Below, one piece after another: positions 14,135 through 26,135 of a DNA stretch of 64,000 nt (position 1 is the first letter of the stretch; the number at the start of each line of letters is the position of its first letter). The stretch spans positions 51,706,486 through 51,770,485 of the forward strand of contig NW_019211456.1 of assembly GCF_002443255.2 (NCBI RefSeq), given 5' to 3'. This DNA is from Varroa destructor. Taxonomy: Eukaryota; Arthropoda; Arachnida; Mesostigmata; Varroidae. Under the pieces are notes generated by a model. That model was not told the DNA's origin. It made no database searches and worked only from the letters and a program-made list of their open reading frames with translations. Both the position numbers and the translations under genes were made by a program.

Positions 14135-14499
14135 CAAATTTGTACTCTGACCGGATCTGCCTTCATATCACTTTGAAAACGGGAGCGCGTCAGCCAGCTG
14201 CTTTCTAACGCATCGACATATATATCGGTTGTCACCAACGGCGGCACAGTAAACACGACTTCGCTCGCCTTCTGATTAAAACTTCGTAAATTCGTCTGGC
14301 AATGTCTCGCCAAACGACTATCACTAATAGTTTTTTTAGTGAGCATTTATCATTTCTGTACGTACGGATTATCTTATCTTCATTGTGTTCTCCCATAGCA
14401 CTGCCATTGTGGACCGTACTATCCGTAGAGGCTTACGTTGAAGCTTGCCGAGTAATCGTGTCAATCAGGCACAGCATTAAACATAGCAACCCGACTCCC

Positions 14500-16400
14500 G
14501 CTTAACTACAGAAGTAGTGCGGGTACTGCTGGAAAAGCGACCAAAATAAATTCATCAACGAGAAGAACTTTGCCAATTCTCATGTCCCTAAAAGTATTGC
14601 AAATCGTATCACCGTATGCGATGAGTCGTACTGACAATCAGCATCGAGCCCTGCCTGATGGCGATAGTCGAGTTGGACAACAAGCATCAATCTCATGGTA
14701 GTCCAAATATAAGGAAGCCCAGTTCGATAGCGCTCACAACACCACTCAACGTGTAGAAGCCTGCCTACGACGCCTCTGCCTCTTGCTTTCAACCGGCGTT
14801 GGCCAAGAGAGCTCTACTGTCGCCTCTGGTAGTCGCGTCCACTGAGCCATCCAGGTAATACAGCAGCCAGACGCCGTCCCGATGACTCTACTACTCGATA
14901 CAATCCCCAAGCTATTCAGCGGTGACATTACGCAATATAGAAGTTGGCGTAGCAGATGGACCAGCATGGCGTACTCAAAGAAATTAATCGCGTTCACAAA
15001 GTTACCTAAGGACCATTTACAGATCTAATTCAGTTAGTCAGGAGCATGCACGCTAACTACTATATTGCACTGGAATAACAACAGATCTATCGATCCTAGC
15101 GCGCGTCGGCAAAAATCCTGCATTTAGTTAGTGACATGGGTCTGCGGCAATCGCTGAATCGTCTGCAGTCGTCTGTGCCTAGCCTGGGCATCCAGCTCTC
15201 TGACCACGTACCCATGCACGAGCCTGCTGTCTGATCGTGTGTCCCTAACAGTATCGTTCCCGAATTTGGGGAGAATGCCCAACGCAAAAAGATCTTTTTC
15301 GGTTCTAACCCTAACGATAATTAGCCCAGTGGCCATCTAACAGTGAAACCTCTCTACAGCATGCTGAAGGCATACTCGCATGCCTGGGCCCGCACATCGA
15401 GCACAAGAAACAGGCGTCGCCGATATAACATATAAATGACGGGGACAATACTAGAAAGTCGTCGTGTTCGTTGACTTCACTCAGTCTTCGTTAGCAACGT
15501 CGACCGTTGGAATTATCGTTGTGTTCAATAGGGCCGTTTATCTTTTCGCCTTCTGCTACGCAATCATCATCACGTGGCTATAGCTCCGACGCCCATCAGT
15601 ATCGCCCGTGTTTCTTTTGCAACGCGTCCACTTATCGTCCTTCTCAGTTGGCTGAGCGTTGCGATGTACTTGACCGACACGATTAGTGTGCTCTTTACTT
15701 CGCTTACCTTCGTAATGAAGGTGTTCGACGCCATGGATCTCCCTACGTGGGTCAGAGCTGAGAGAGTCACGACCATTACACGACGATGCATCCGCCATGG
15801 GGGTATTCTACATCCCAGCTTACCGCAGTGTCAGTTTCATAGATCGCTGCTGCAATAACGCCGGCGCTCACTACCCCACCACCTGCACCGATCATGATAG
15901 CTTTGGTCAACCTAGTGTTTGACGACCAGCTCATCTAATAAGTGCTGCTGTCACCTTTCTGAAACCGTCCCGGATTACGCAGTTTTCTATTCTCTCGGGA
16001 GGCCGGCCTACGTACATATACACGCATCCAAGGATGCGTATCGTTTTAAGCCGGCGACATACTGAATTTTGCGGGTTGTCGTAATGACAGAAAACGCATT
16101 AAGATGTATGCTCGCTCCGACGACTTTGCCGTTGACCCACTCTCAGTACATATACAGCATCCGCTGGCCGATAGAGTTTGCCTCGAGAGCATGGCACCCA
16201 ATGGAATCCATTAGTAGCATGACATCGTGCACCGCCGGCTGGCGTTGTCACAAAGGGACTGATCGAGTTCGAAAGTCTGTGTGGGTGGTTGCTATCGGAC
16301 AACTTGCTTAATGATATTGCCTACCAGGCGGCACCACCTGCAAATGCAATCGGCTCCCGTTGAAGATGTCTGCCCGGTTAAAAATGAAATTCCGCTTTGC
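14500..16400. other. GC-elevated block with overlapping open frames
   Basis: Base composition rises clearly above the flanks. Open frames overlap on both strands, for example 14746-14997 (-), 15124-15336 (-), 15574-15858 (+), 15570-15791 (-) and 16069-16311 (+). One minus-strand stretch at about 15777-15930 reads a glycine/alanine-rich hydrophobic run (IGAGGGVVSAGVIAAAIYE). Another, near 16090-16290, is open apart from scattered stops. No known domain is recognised. It may be a decayed transposon or an old gene; the overlapping frames could also just follow from higher GC. Confidence 0.35.
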
Positions 16401-19400
16401 ACTTACTGGGATCTAGTGCGCAATCCAGTCGCGTCGTGATGGAGAAATTCGTATATACCAAATTCGCTTTATTGTCTCGCGAAGGACTGCCTAACGTCCT
16501 GCAACGTCTGAGACTGAGATTGGCCGGTTGGAGGCCGACGTAACACCATTTCCATGTGCACCTATTTAAGCAATCACATAATAAGAATATACACATAGAA
16601 CGATTATTGTAGTGAAATAAGATTAAGTGCTTCGTATTTAAATTTTCCAGTAAAAGGTCACACCTGGCGTGGATTTGAGGAAATTTTCCACCCATGTTTA
16701 GTTACTCACTCTTCTAGCATGTGGTGGGCAATAATAACGGATTTACTAGCTTCCGTCATAGTAACAAACGAGGCGAAAAAATATAAACAGTAGAGCTTCG
16801 TGGTAAGCCAGTGCGTGCAATCCACGCGTCTTGCTTGTAGACGAAATTTATTATAACTGACTTACAGTAATGTGACGTAGATAGAACACCCCACCATTCT
16901 ACCCCATTGTTCAGATCAAAGGTCTATTTATAACCTTTCGATCAGCATGCTATATCCCACATTTCCTTTTCTAACTCGGAACTGTTCTCTCACTAAAAAC
17001 GACAATGTCCTTCAGGTGATACAGCTATGCTGGAACAATACCGATAACAATCTTATTTGCCGCGGGGCATAATTGGTATATGCTTAAGCTGTGGTGAATA
17101 TTGATCAGTGCCTTTCTGGTATAACAAATAAAGCGCTTTGGTTCTGTTCTAGCAATATTTAAACCAAGTTGGCGCTTTTTGTCAGTGCGTACCCTAGTCA
17201 GGTACTTGCCCTAGTGTCTTCTAGCTCAGGTCATTTTGTTATTTTACCTTTATGGCGTACATGTTAATACCACTTCAGCAGACGGAATTCTCGACAAATA
17301 GGACATAGTCGATACCATTTATTTGGTACGTGTGCACCGTAATATGGAAAGTAAAAACGTATATGCTTCAAGATGTGTGTATCAGTAAAACGAATTACTA
17401 TAATGGTCGAAGTTCAGCTCAGTGTTTGTGATGTTACTTACTGTGCGGTGTGTGCCTTGATCGGCATCGCTTTTGGCTAAAAATGTCACCTCGGACTACT
17501 TTACGTATGCCTTTGTGCGAAAACTTTTTCCTTCTTTAAATAAAAATTTTAATTTAGAATAACGTTTTAGATAAAAACGGAGATTTCTTTTTTTATCATA
17601 GGGCGCTTAAACGAGTCAGCCCCTTTGTAACGCCTGCATCTACAGTCCGCTGCAACTCAAAGGATTTTGAGTTTTCATTCAAAATATTTAACCTATTTCC
17701 CGATTTTGTTCGTTTAATTCTCGCCATAACATCCAACACTTGCATCAAAGCTAAAGGCTATGGATGGAACCCAATTGGACAATACTACTTCACATCGAAA
17801 CTGGCCTGGCCTACGATTAGGCGTCTTTATCCCGACAAATTACGCAACAAATACTCAAAACACATTTCTTGATTTCGACTGGTCCAACATTCAATTCCGA
17901 TCTGTTAGACGTTTTCGGAGCGATACATTTTGAGTATTGGCTTTTTTTTTTTTTTTTTTTTTTATGTTCCTTACGTACCCGTAGCAGCCAACCCCAGATC
18001 TCAAACTGAGTAAGACCCCAACCCGTACCTCCCTTCAAAAGCAGACGTCATTCTAAAAGTTCGTTGATTTTAATGACGGTCGTGTCGTCTGGTTCCATTC
18101 GAAATTGTTCGATGATCCAACGGCTATTGATACTCAGCCAATAGTAAGAACCGTTAAAAGCTTATTGACAACTAGAACTGACAGCCGAATTTCAACGAAT
18201 AAATATGTAAACAACCTATAGCTAAAAAGGACCTATTTAGCTTCTAAATCCAAGCTTTAGCGCACTACGGATGGATAAAGGGCAACAGAATCTATTTTAT
18301 ATTCACAATTTCTCGGTTTGTGTCCAACTAAATGCTAAAACTATTACTCGGACGTGGTAAATAATTGGGCAGTATAAGTAAGCATGTAAGCATAGATGAC
18401 AGTCTATTTACTTATAGCCCTTTGGAATATGCCGAGATCATGTTAATCAGAGATGCCGTAACTACAGGCAAGTCAATGAGATCACTCGTCGTCACAATTA
18501 ACGGAGTGCCGTCACGAACACCGAAAATTTGCTGCAGACAGAGATGCCTAGGGCCAATTCGCAGTACGTTGTTGAGATTGACTGGTTATAAATAAATCGT
18601 ATACCGTCGCTAGCTCGCCGTATCTTTCCATTTATCATCTACGGCAGTTTATTCCATCTGGCCACCTATGGACTTCCCCAACGAAACAGAGCGTTGCATT
18701 GACTCCACGCGCAAGGTTAAGCTTTAGACGTCAACAATTTTCTTTGCCGGGGCAAAACAACTTTCACTAAAATGTAAATTAGTTTACTTTTTTTATACGA
18801 TACGATTTGCTATTTGTAGCGCAGATATCTTCGCTAATCAACCTTTTAGCCTTTATAGTAAAGGGGCTAGCAGTGGGATGCAAAAGCCTTGTCATTGTAT
18901 CGTGACTCTTCCTTGGCTTTTTGCGCGCGCTCAAGCAATTTCGTCTGCAGCCTCGAGCAATGGAAACATTTGTTTGTGTTGAACCGTGGCCCATTCACAA
19001 GATGACAAGAACGTCTTATAGACGTAACAATTATAGGAACCGTAAGGCTGCGATATGTAGAGGTCCTAAGGCCAACGGCTCCTCCCTGGATCGCACGCGG
19101 CGAAGCTGTCTCGTCACACCATGAACAAGCGAAACAAAGAAGCTGATCGTTATTCCTGCAGCTTGCCTTTCGACCATCTAGCAGTCCATAGGTTGTCTCG
19201 TTGTACAAGACGCACATCGCCATGAGTGAGCATTTCAGTTCCTAGCTTAATAGTACAATAATATGAATGAACCGAGACGCGTAGATTGAACAAGATGAAA
19301 CTATAGCTATCGACACTGTCATTCAATCGGTGATATAATAGGAGCTGATCCCAGCATGCTATGCACGTACCGTTTCAATAAAGTCATTGTCACAAAGCAA

Positions 19401-22400
19401 TTACTAGCTGACGCCATAGGAAACAAAATGAGGACAAAATCCGTTTGTTGCAATAAACTAGATGTGCCTGATGCGAAATCGGATCGGGAAGCATCAAAAC
19501 CGTTCCTTTATTAAAACCCTTTATTTCTTCCACAAACATCTAAAAGTAAAGACAAATCTTAGCCCTTTCCCAGTAGAATCCATGACTCGATCATACTTCC
19601 GTAACCTTACGACAAGATTCCCGCCCAGTTGCGCCATACACACGCTACAAGTGTTGCAGTTTACATCCATGGTCGTCATGGCCTTTTGTCCTCTTCAGCA
19701 TGCAGCGACATGCTGCACCCAGTAGCAAGTCGGTTTGCATTGAGATGATGGTAGCCGTCCACGCGAAACCATATTAATACCACCGTAGTAAAAACATGGT
19801 TTGGAACATTACGGTAATTGAAACTGTATGCCATAACAGTTATACTGTTGTTTCAGCAGAAAATGAAAGCCGAGTGCGTGATGCGCTTCGTGCGTTATTT
19901 GTGCATCTACACATGCACACTTTGGGTAGAGCAGCTTCTGTGATAGATGTCGCAGATCATAGCTTTTGTAGGTGCCTCGAAGCACGCCGATCGGGGAATA
20001 TAGGGATCCTAAAATCGACAGCTACTTATTTCGACGGGCACTCCTCTGGTTGACGAGAAAATATGACTTTATTTTACACTGATTTGCATAAATGCTCGCG
20101 ACATATTCCCTGCTCAAAATGCGTACCACCAGAGTGGGTCAGTCGGCTTGGTTCGAAGGGCCGCCGGTAATGGAAAGTCCCCATGTTCACTTTGCTTAAT
20201 AATTGCCATATGCGACGGGACTATTTGTCAATAAATAACGTTCAACCGTAGGAAAGAAGGAATCCATTTTTCACATCTGTAAATTAGAGGGTCTGATTTC
20301 TAAAGCCCTTGGCCGACCAGACACCTCCATGCATTAGAATTGTACGTAAATACATGACAAACACTTTCGCTCATTGCTTCGCATTGATGTTAGTTGCTAT
20401 TTATACGTTGGACTGTATAGATGTATGCCTCTGATCACAACACCTCTTTTTGTTGAGATAGGGAAGCGCATTACTTTTGGAGTATAACAGTTCATATCAC
20501 GTGAATATAGCAGTCCTTTAGCTATATTCTACAAGTTTTAATTAGTTTTCTAAAATAATCTCCCCTAATTCTAGGACTTGTATCCTAAGGAGCACTGCCC
20601 TAGGATTCGTCGAGATGATGTTAAGGAAAGAAGTGATTCATCTTGAAGACACCAACCAACTGGAACGTTTAAAGACTGCTGCATAAAGAACAGCTAACTT
20701 TAATCTTGTTTGGAATGCTGTCAAACAATGCTGGCTGTGTCCAATACGCCTAAGGGCTGTGATTTGCCCCTCTAACTGGGGGCAATATGAATTTTTGCCT
20801 GTCTCACTTTATCTTCCAGCACTAATTATTTGCAAATAAGTTTAGTGATTTGGTACCTATCCATACAATTTTTTTGTTGATTTAGGCCATGAGTACACGC
20901 TACCCCTTTTCAGTCAGAGTTGAACATGATGGGTCATACGTTTAGCTGCGGTTCTTATTGATTCTCCTTACAGATGTTCCGTAAAATGTACCTCTACAAC
21001 AAAAGCCATAGAGGGGATCTGTGTAAGCGTAATTTTATAGGTATGTATATCCAATACTTCGCCAGTTAAGGGACTAATGATGACAATGGCTCTTATGAAG
21101 CCAAACAACAACATCCCCGTTTTGTAATCTTTTAACTTCTGTTTACGTCAATGAAACATCTACATACATTTTACCTTTATCTCCATAACAATTTCGGGAT
21201 TACTTAGCCTATAGTGCATTGACATAGAAAATGTGTTATTTTCATTCAACAAAATGGCTTGCCTTATATCTAGTTCCAGTTAGTATCGGTGGTGCTTCAT
21301 TGCGACCCATTTTTTTGTGTTGATCCAGCAAGAAGCTTGATGCACACGCGAGCACAGCAGGTTAAAAATCATTAACAAAATACTTTTAACCGCCGAAAAT
21401 GATGATATCCGAATATTAAAAAGGCATATTGGAACAATGAATGCGTGTGTTAACGAGATGCCTAAACCCCCTTTTTTGTCACGAGCTTCACTGACCCGCC
21501 TAGTTAACCTACTAGAGTGATTGGAGATTTATCAACTCCAATATTCGCATACGATGAAACTATGAGCTCTAATCTGTAGTCTGACAATTTCTTAGCAAGC
21601 CGGACCTAGCGGACTTAGCAAGACCGTTAAAGTGACTTCTGTAAGCAAAAGTAAGCGGTAATGCCACTCAAATAGCTGCATGACACGCTGTAAAGTTGTA
21701 AACAGCGCTCAGACTATTTGTCATGAAAGTTACAGGACGTCCAGAGAAAATTGTCGCTAACGGAAAATGGCAAGCAGGGTTATCTTATCTAGATAGATCG
21801 ATAATTCTGATCCATGACACGCTGTCGATTGAATTCAGAATAAGGTGTATTCGTGCCAATATTCATCTCTAAGTATTAAAATCCGTCAGTCATTTGTAAA
21901 TTTTGCAACAAGGCTGAACACGGTCAGCTTTACGTATACGGTCTGTCTTTAGCACGTGAAGATGCTTCTTTTGGTGCAAAAAGTCTTGTTTTCTAAATGT
22001 ACATGAACAGCTATATAGGAAGGTCGAGAGAAATTGTTTAGAGGAATTCAAATCGACAACGATGGGTGGTGCGTATATATATGTGACTGTCACAAACGAA
22101 TCCAGCGGACTCTCAAATCAAAAACTTTTTTGAGTTAATTAAGCTAGAATGGTGTTTTTTGATATATGATAGAGATACCCTCGCGTATTCTTTTCTAGAC
22201 TTTCCCCAGTGCCGTGGCAGTTTTCGGACAGACATATGTTTACCATCAGTGTTCTCCTGTGTAACTTCTCCATTTATGGCCTCTTAAAGTAAATTGATAT
22301 GTTTGCCCGCCGGTAGCTATTTTTAAGGCATGGAATGTCCTGTCTTAACGCGGACTTAGATCAAGCCAATAAGCATATTGAGGTCGATGTCAGATCTTCC

Positions 22401-22630
22401 TTTGCTCAATGCAGGAAGTAATCGTACTAATGTAGGCCCATAAATTTTGGCGTTAAATAATCAGATTGCGTGCTTTCGAGTGCTGCGCCGATGGTTGATA
22501 AGTCTCCTGAAGAAACTCCAGATATTGTTTTACTGTTAACGAGTATTTCATAGTAATAAATGGCCTTGATGCCCAAGGCATCGTACACCTGAGCCTGTTC
22601 GACACTCTCAATTTCTCTTGGAGGTGACGC
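16401..22630. other. intergenic or intronic, no supported gene
   Basis: AT-rich with short open frames. The longest are 18867-19223 (-) and 19796-20053 (+); neither shows a motif I recognise. A 22-T run lies at 17942-17963. The 12-mer ATGACACGCTGT occurs twice, near 21680 and 21812. Confidence 0.45.
17942..17963. repeat. poly(T) tract
   Basis: Run of 22 T residues. It could be the poly(A) end of a retroposed sequence on the minus strand, but no body of such an element is recognisable beside it. Confidence 0.9.
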
Positions 22631-22800
22631 CATTTTCTCGCCTGGTCCTTTTCCGGTTGGCGGTACCCTGCCTCCTCTAAGCCAACTGGACGTTTTGTAG
22701 ACTGTGAGTTTTTGTAGACTGAAAATCGCTGATTGCAGGTGGCATATAGCGCACGTATTTTTAGTAAGCCTGAAGACAATTCACTGGGACCTATTCTTAC
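22631..22800 (-). repeat. diverged dispersed repeat, copy 1
   Basis: Matches 43102-43280 in the same order and spacing. A block near 22631-22665 (TCTCGCCTGG and TTGGCGGTA), a block about 120 bp on (CACGTATTTT) and a third block (ACCTA...TTACT) all have counterparts. An open minus-strand frame (22453-22779) runs through this copy but keeps little protein-level resemblance to the other copy beyond a short LKIR start. It may be an old transposon fragment or a very diverged duplicated exon. Confidence 0.55.
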
Positions 22801-22805
22801 TCAGA

Positions 22806-22835
22806 TTTAGTAACACGGTTTTTAGTAACACGGTT
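22806..22835. repeat. 15-bp perfect tandem duplication
   Basis: TTTAGTAACACGGTT occurs twice head to tail (22806-22820 and 22821-22835). A third partial AACACG follows within 20 bp. Confidence 0.95.
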
Positions 22836-22984
22836 ATAATTCTGTAACACGTTACATGTGAAATGCTACTTTTGATTGGCAAAATCCTTACGCCCCAAGC
22901 TCCGCTTTCGTGAAGAGACTCCCTTTATTTCGCCAACACCTTCTAATTTTTCAATTCGCAACATCTGCTTACCCTGTTAGATCC

Positions 22985-22986
<2 letters not shown>

Positions 22987-23050
<64 letters not shown>
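22987..23050. repeat. interrupted (TA)n microsatellite
   Basis: TA dinucleotide run broken by CC at 23016-23017 and by a TT near 23041. Confidence 0.97.
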
Positions 23051-26000
23051 GACCGTTGGACGAGTGCTTATATAGCACTCGTATATATGATATTAGTTTT
23101 GCTAAGTCTTCGGGAAATTCAAAAAATTATTGAAAGTGAAGACACTGACCATATGGCTAGTGCTTGGAATTGAACTGATTCATAGACCTTGGATGCAGGA
23201 GTTGCCAACGGACACGCTTAACACCTACATGCGACTACTTTGTGCCTTCTAGTGCGGCCTTAGTGGATCTTTAAATGCAACAAGATGACGGTATTAATCC
23301 ACCCATCGACCCAATATCATTGATGTTATTTAATGATCAAGTTAATTTTCCATTATGTTTCGTTTCTATCATTATCATCGTTCTTAATTAGTTATAATAA
23401 ACCGTATAGTAGCTACTACCGCAGATACCTCTGGAATATATGAAACAAGTACAGTATATATGTCCGGAAGTTTATATAATAAATTGAAAAACTTAATTCA
23501 AGCAGACGGCTCAAAAGAATAGTTTAGTTACTTAGTTACTTCTAAGCCGATTTTCGATCTTCTTCTTTGCAACGTTCTTGCAACAACGACCAACATTTTC
23601 GTATGCGCTCTTGCCTTTTCGTGTATCATTAATCAACTTAGTTTCCACCGCAAACATATATATTTTACCCATCAACATCATGTTTTATAAGCAACGGGAA
23701 ACTTGTTAAAGTCAACAAAGAAACAACAACATGACTGTACTTATGACTCAACTTAATAATAACTGAGATCAATAACGGTTATATTAGCCCGCTGAGCTGA
23801 ACTTCTAGTTATCGCTGGCTAGAAATGCGACATAGTGTCCTCGTAATGGTACTATGGTGACGTCTTTGTCTCCTGGCTTTGACGCTAGGTATACGTAAGG
23901 TGGATTAGAATCAAAGCCAGGAATGACCATCATTTGGTTCACACAGGAAATCCACCTTCTGCAGAAGAATAACATTAGGACAATTAAACGTATTTTCAGT
24001 GTTCACACCTTCAGATCATTTCAATCGAGGTCGATATCGATCAGGTAATTAATTTCGCAATGACAGGATTAAGCTTTTAAGTTGTCCTTGAGGAACGTGT
24101 TTTCAAATTAATGATTTTTACCCTATACAGTGGGTTAAGCAATAAAGTTATACGACCTAAATAAAGGTAGTAACTCAGTCCCGTACGACTCGTGGGTCGC
24201 CGACTTATTTTTTGGTAGCGATGATATTACAGATAAACCGTAAACGTAAGGGGTAGTTTCTAGTAGCAAACTGAACATTTGCAATGCATTCTCTGACCCC
24301 AAGATACAGCATATATCTCTGCCATGTTTTTGTACTAATAACTAGGTGGTCCTGCGTAGCAAGCTTGTAATGTCGTATAGTTTTTTCACCGACTAAACAA
24401 AACATGCAACATTTTGTCTATATAAATGTTTATATATATAAGATTTTTGTCAGGAATAGGTAGTCTTATTTAGCAGAAGCACCTCTTAAAGGCCTCTGAC
24501 CGTCACCTAATACGGACCTGACTATGCGTCACAATCGCACAAACCGTCAAACACAGTTGCTGTTGTGTCATTGTGCTTAGTTTCAATATACACGGTTATC
24601 TAATAATCTATAAAAACTGCCTAGTAGTAGAATAACAGTCATAATTAATACCATTGATACATACTATCCAGTTAGTTCAGCTACAAACATATCGTATCAT
24701 ATTTTTTATCATCAAACCCACATATAAATCAATCCGCTTGACATCAAAATACCGGCACGCTTTGTTGTCGTATCTACAGGTAACATCGCTCCTACCTGTA
24801 GTTATAAGTGGCTGTGGGCACACGATCCCTAAAGGTCTGCCTAATCCAAATAATCCATAATCATTCTGTACGGTTTTGATCCGTTACCACTACACGGTTA
24901 CGATGAACCTATGAACAAATTACTATGTTTTCTTCAACACATCGTTTTTTTCCGGATAATGAAGTTCCTTGCAAGCAATAACCAAGCAATTGAATGTCAT
25001 CGTTAGTTAACGAAGGCACGTTTCGGCAGGATATCAGACTTGGCGAGACTTTTGCTGTAAACCATTTCTTCTTCTGCACTTCCCCCTTTCCTTCTTTTCT
25101 CCTTATTTATATATAATAACACTGATCTTCGTTGTGGATGCTGCCAACGTCCGCACTTTTCGCTATAGAGATTTCAAACAATAGCACTCTTCATGCACTG
25201 CTCAGGTGTTACCTTCGCCGTCACTTCCTCAGGTATCTTTTCGATATTTTTGCGCGTCGTATTATTTACGCACGTAGTAGTGGGTCCGGCGGAGAAATCG
25301 ACAACCCACAACATGAATTGATATATCTCAATGCGCTGCACTGCATCGGGTTATATAGGGGCCAAGCGTTAATCAATTGTTCCAATCCGGCTCATCACAT
25401 TGAGCTGAAACGTCGAAGACCGAAGAAGCTTTCCGAGTGCCAACCTGTGGGTTTCTCCTCTTGACACTCTCCGAGCGGTTTTCGTCAGAAGTCTATGGGT
25501 AATGCCATGTGGCCGATAGTCCCTTCCCCGCATCGACCCTCTCCAGCATGAAGGAGTGTTGCTGAAAGCGGGAGGTACCAGTTTCACTCCTAGAAAAGAA
25601 ACGACCATGAAGTGGAGAATGAGGACGTTTTCGACCCTTATATCCCTATTTATAATAGAGATGGCCTTCAAGCAAGACTAGTGGAACTATGGAGAATGGC
25701 TTGACGTGGACAGGAAAGTGGGCCTTCTCTACACATAAACCTGCAAAGACAATCAACAAAAATGCCACTTTGCTCAGACGACTTGATTATAAAGGAGTTC
25801 GCTATAGCTACTTCGTTCGTGTTAAGTAAGGGTGTGAAGGCTTGCGTTTAGAGTATCCTAAAAAGGTTAAGTTCGTTGTAGCTGGTATAAAGAGTTAATA
25901 GCTATAACGTTGAAACTGTATGTAACAAGGCTAATGGGAGTGTATTGTTGCCAGATGAAACTGCACTCGCCCGCATGTATGCATTTCTTCTTATGGATGA

Positions 26001-26072
26001 AGTTTACTGTGTATTATAGACACTAGAAATTTGATGAATGACTCTTCCGCTCTACGCTTGCAAAAGGATGCA

Positions 26073-26074
<2 letters not shown>
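23051..26074. other. intergenic or intronic, no supported gene
   Basis: AT-rich. Overlapping open frames at 25132-25464 (+) and 25369-25671 (-) have slightly higher GC, but they show no recognised motif and no coherent exon boundaries. Confidence 0.45.

Positions 26075-26132
<58 letters not shown>
26075..26132. repeat. (AT)n microsatellite
   Basis: Uninterrupted AT dinucleotide run of 58 bp. It creates artificial Ile-Tyr runs in open frames on both strands. Confidence 0.98.

Positions 26133-26135
<3 letters not shown>

Noticed and set aside
14746..14997. WTRLPEAT stretch recalling retroviral-type integrase (RWPEA...)
   Set aside because: No other integrase motif (zinc-binding H2C2, catalytic D,D,E) is found near it, so the resemblance is probably chance.
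14078..26132. Ile-Tyr repeat 'proteins' in open frames at 14077-14346, 22910-23173, 25991-26213
   Set aside because: They are translations of TA microsatellites.
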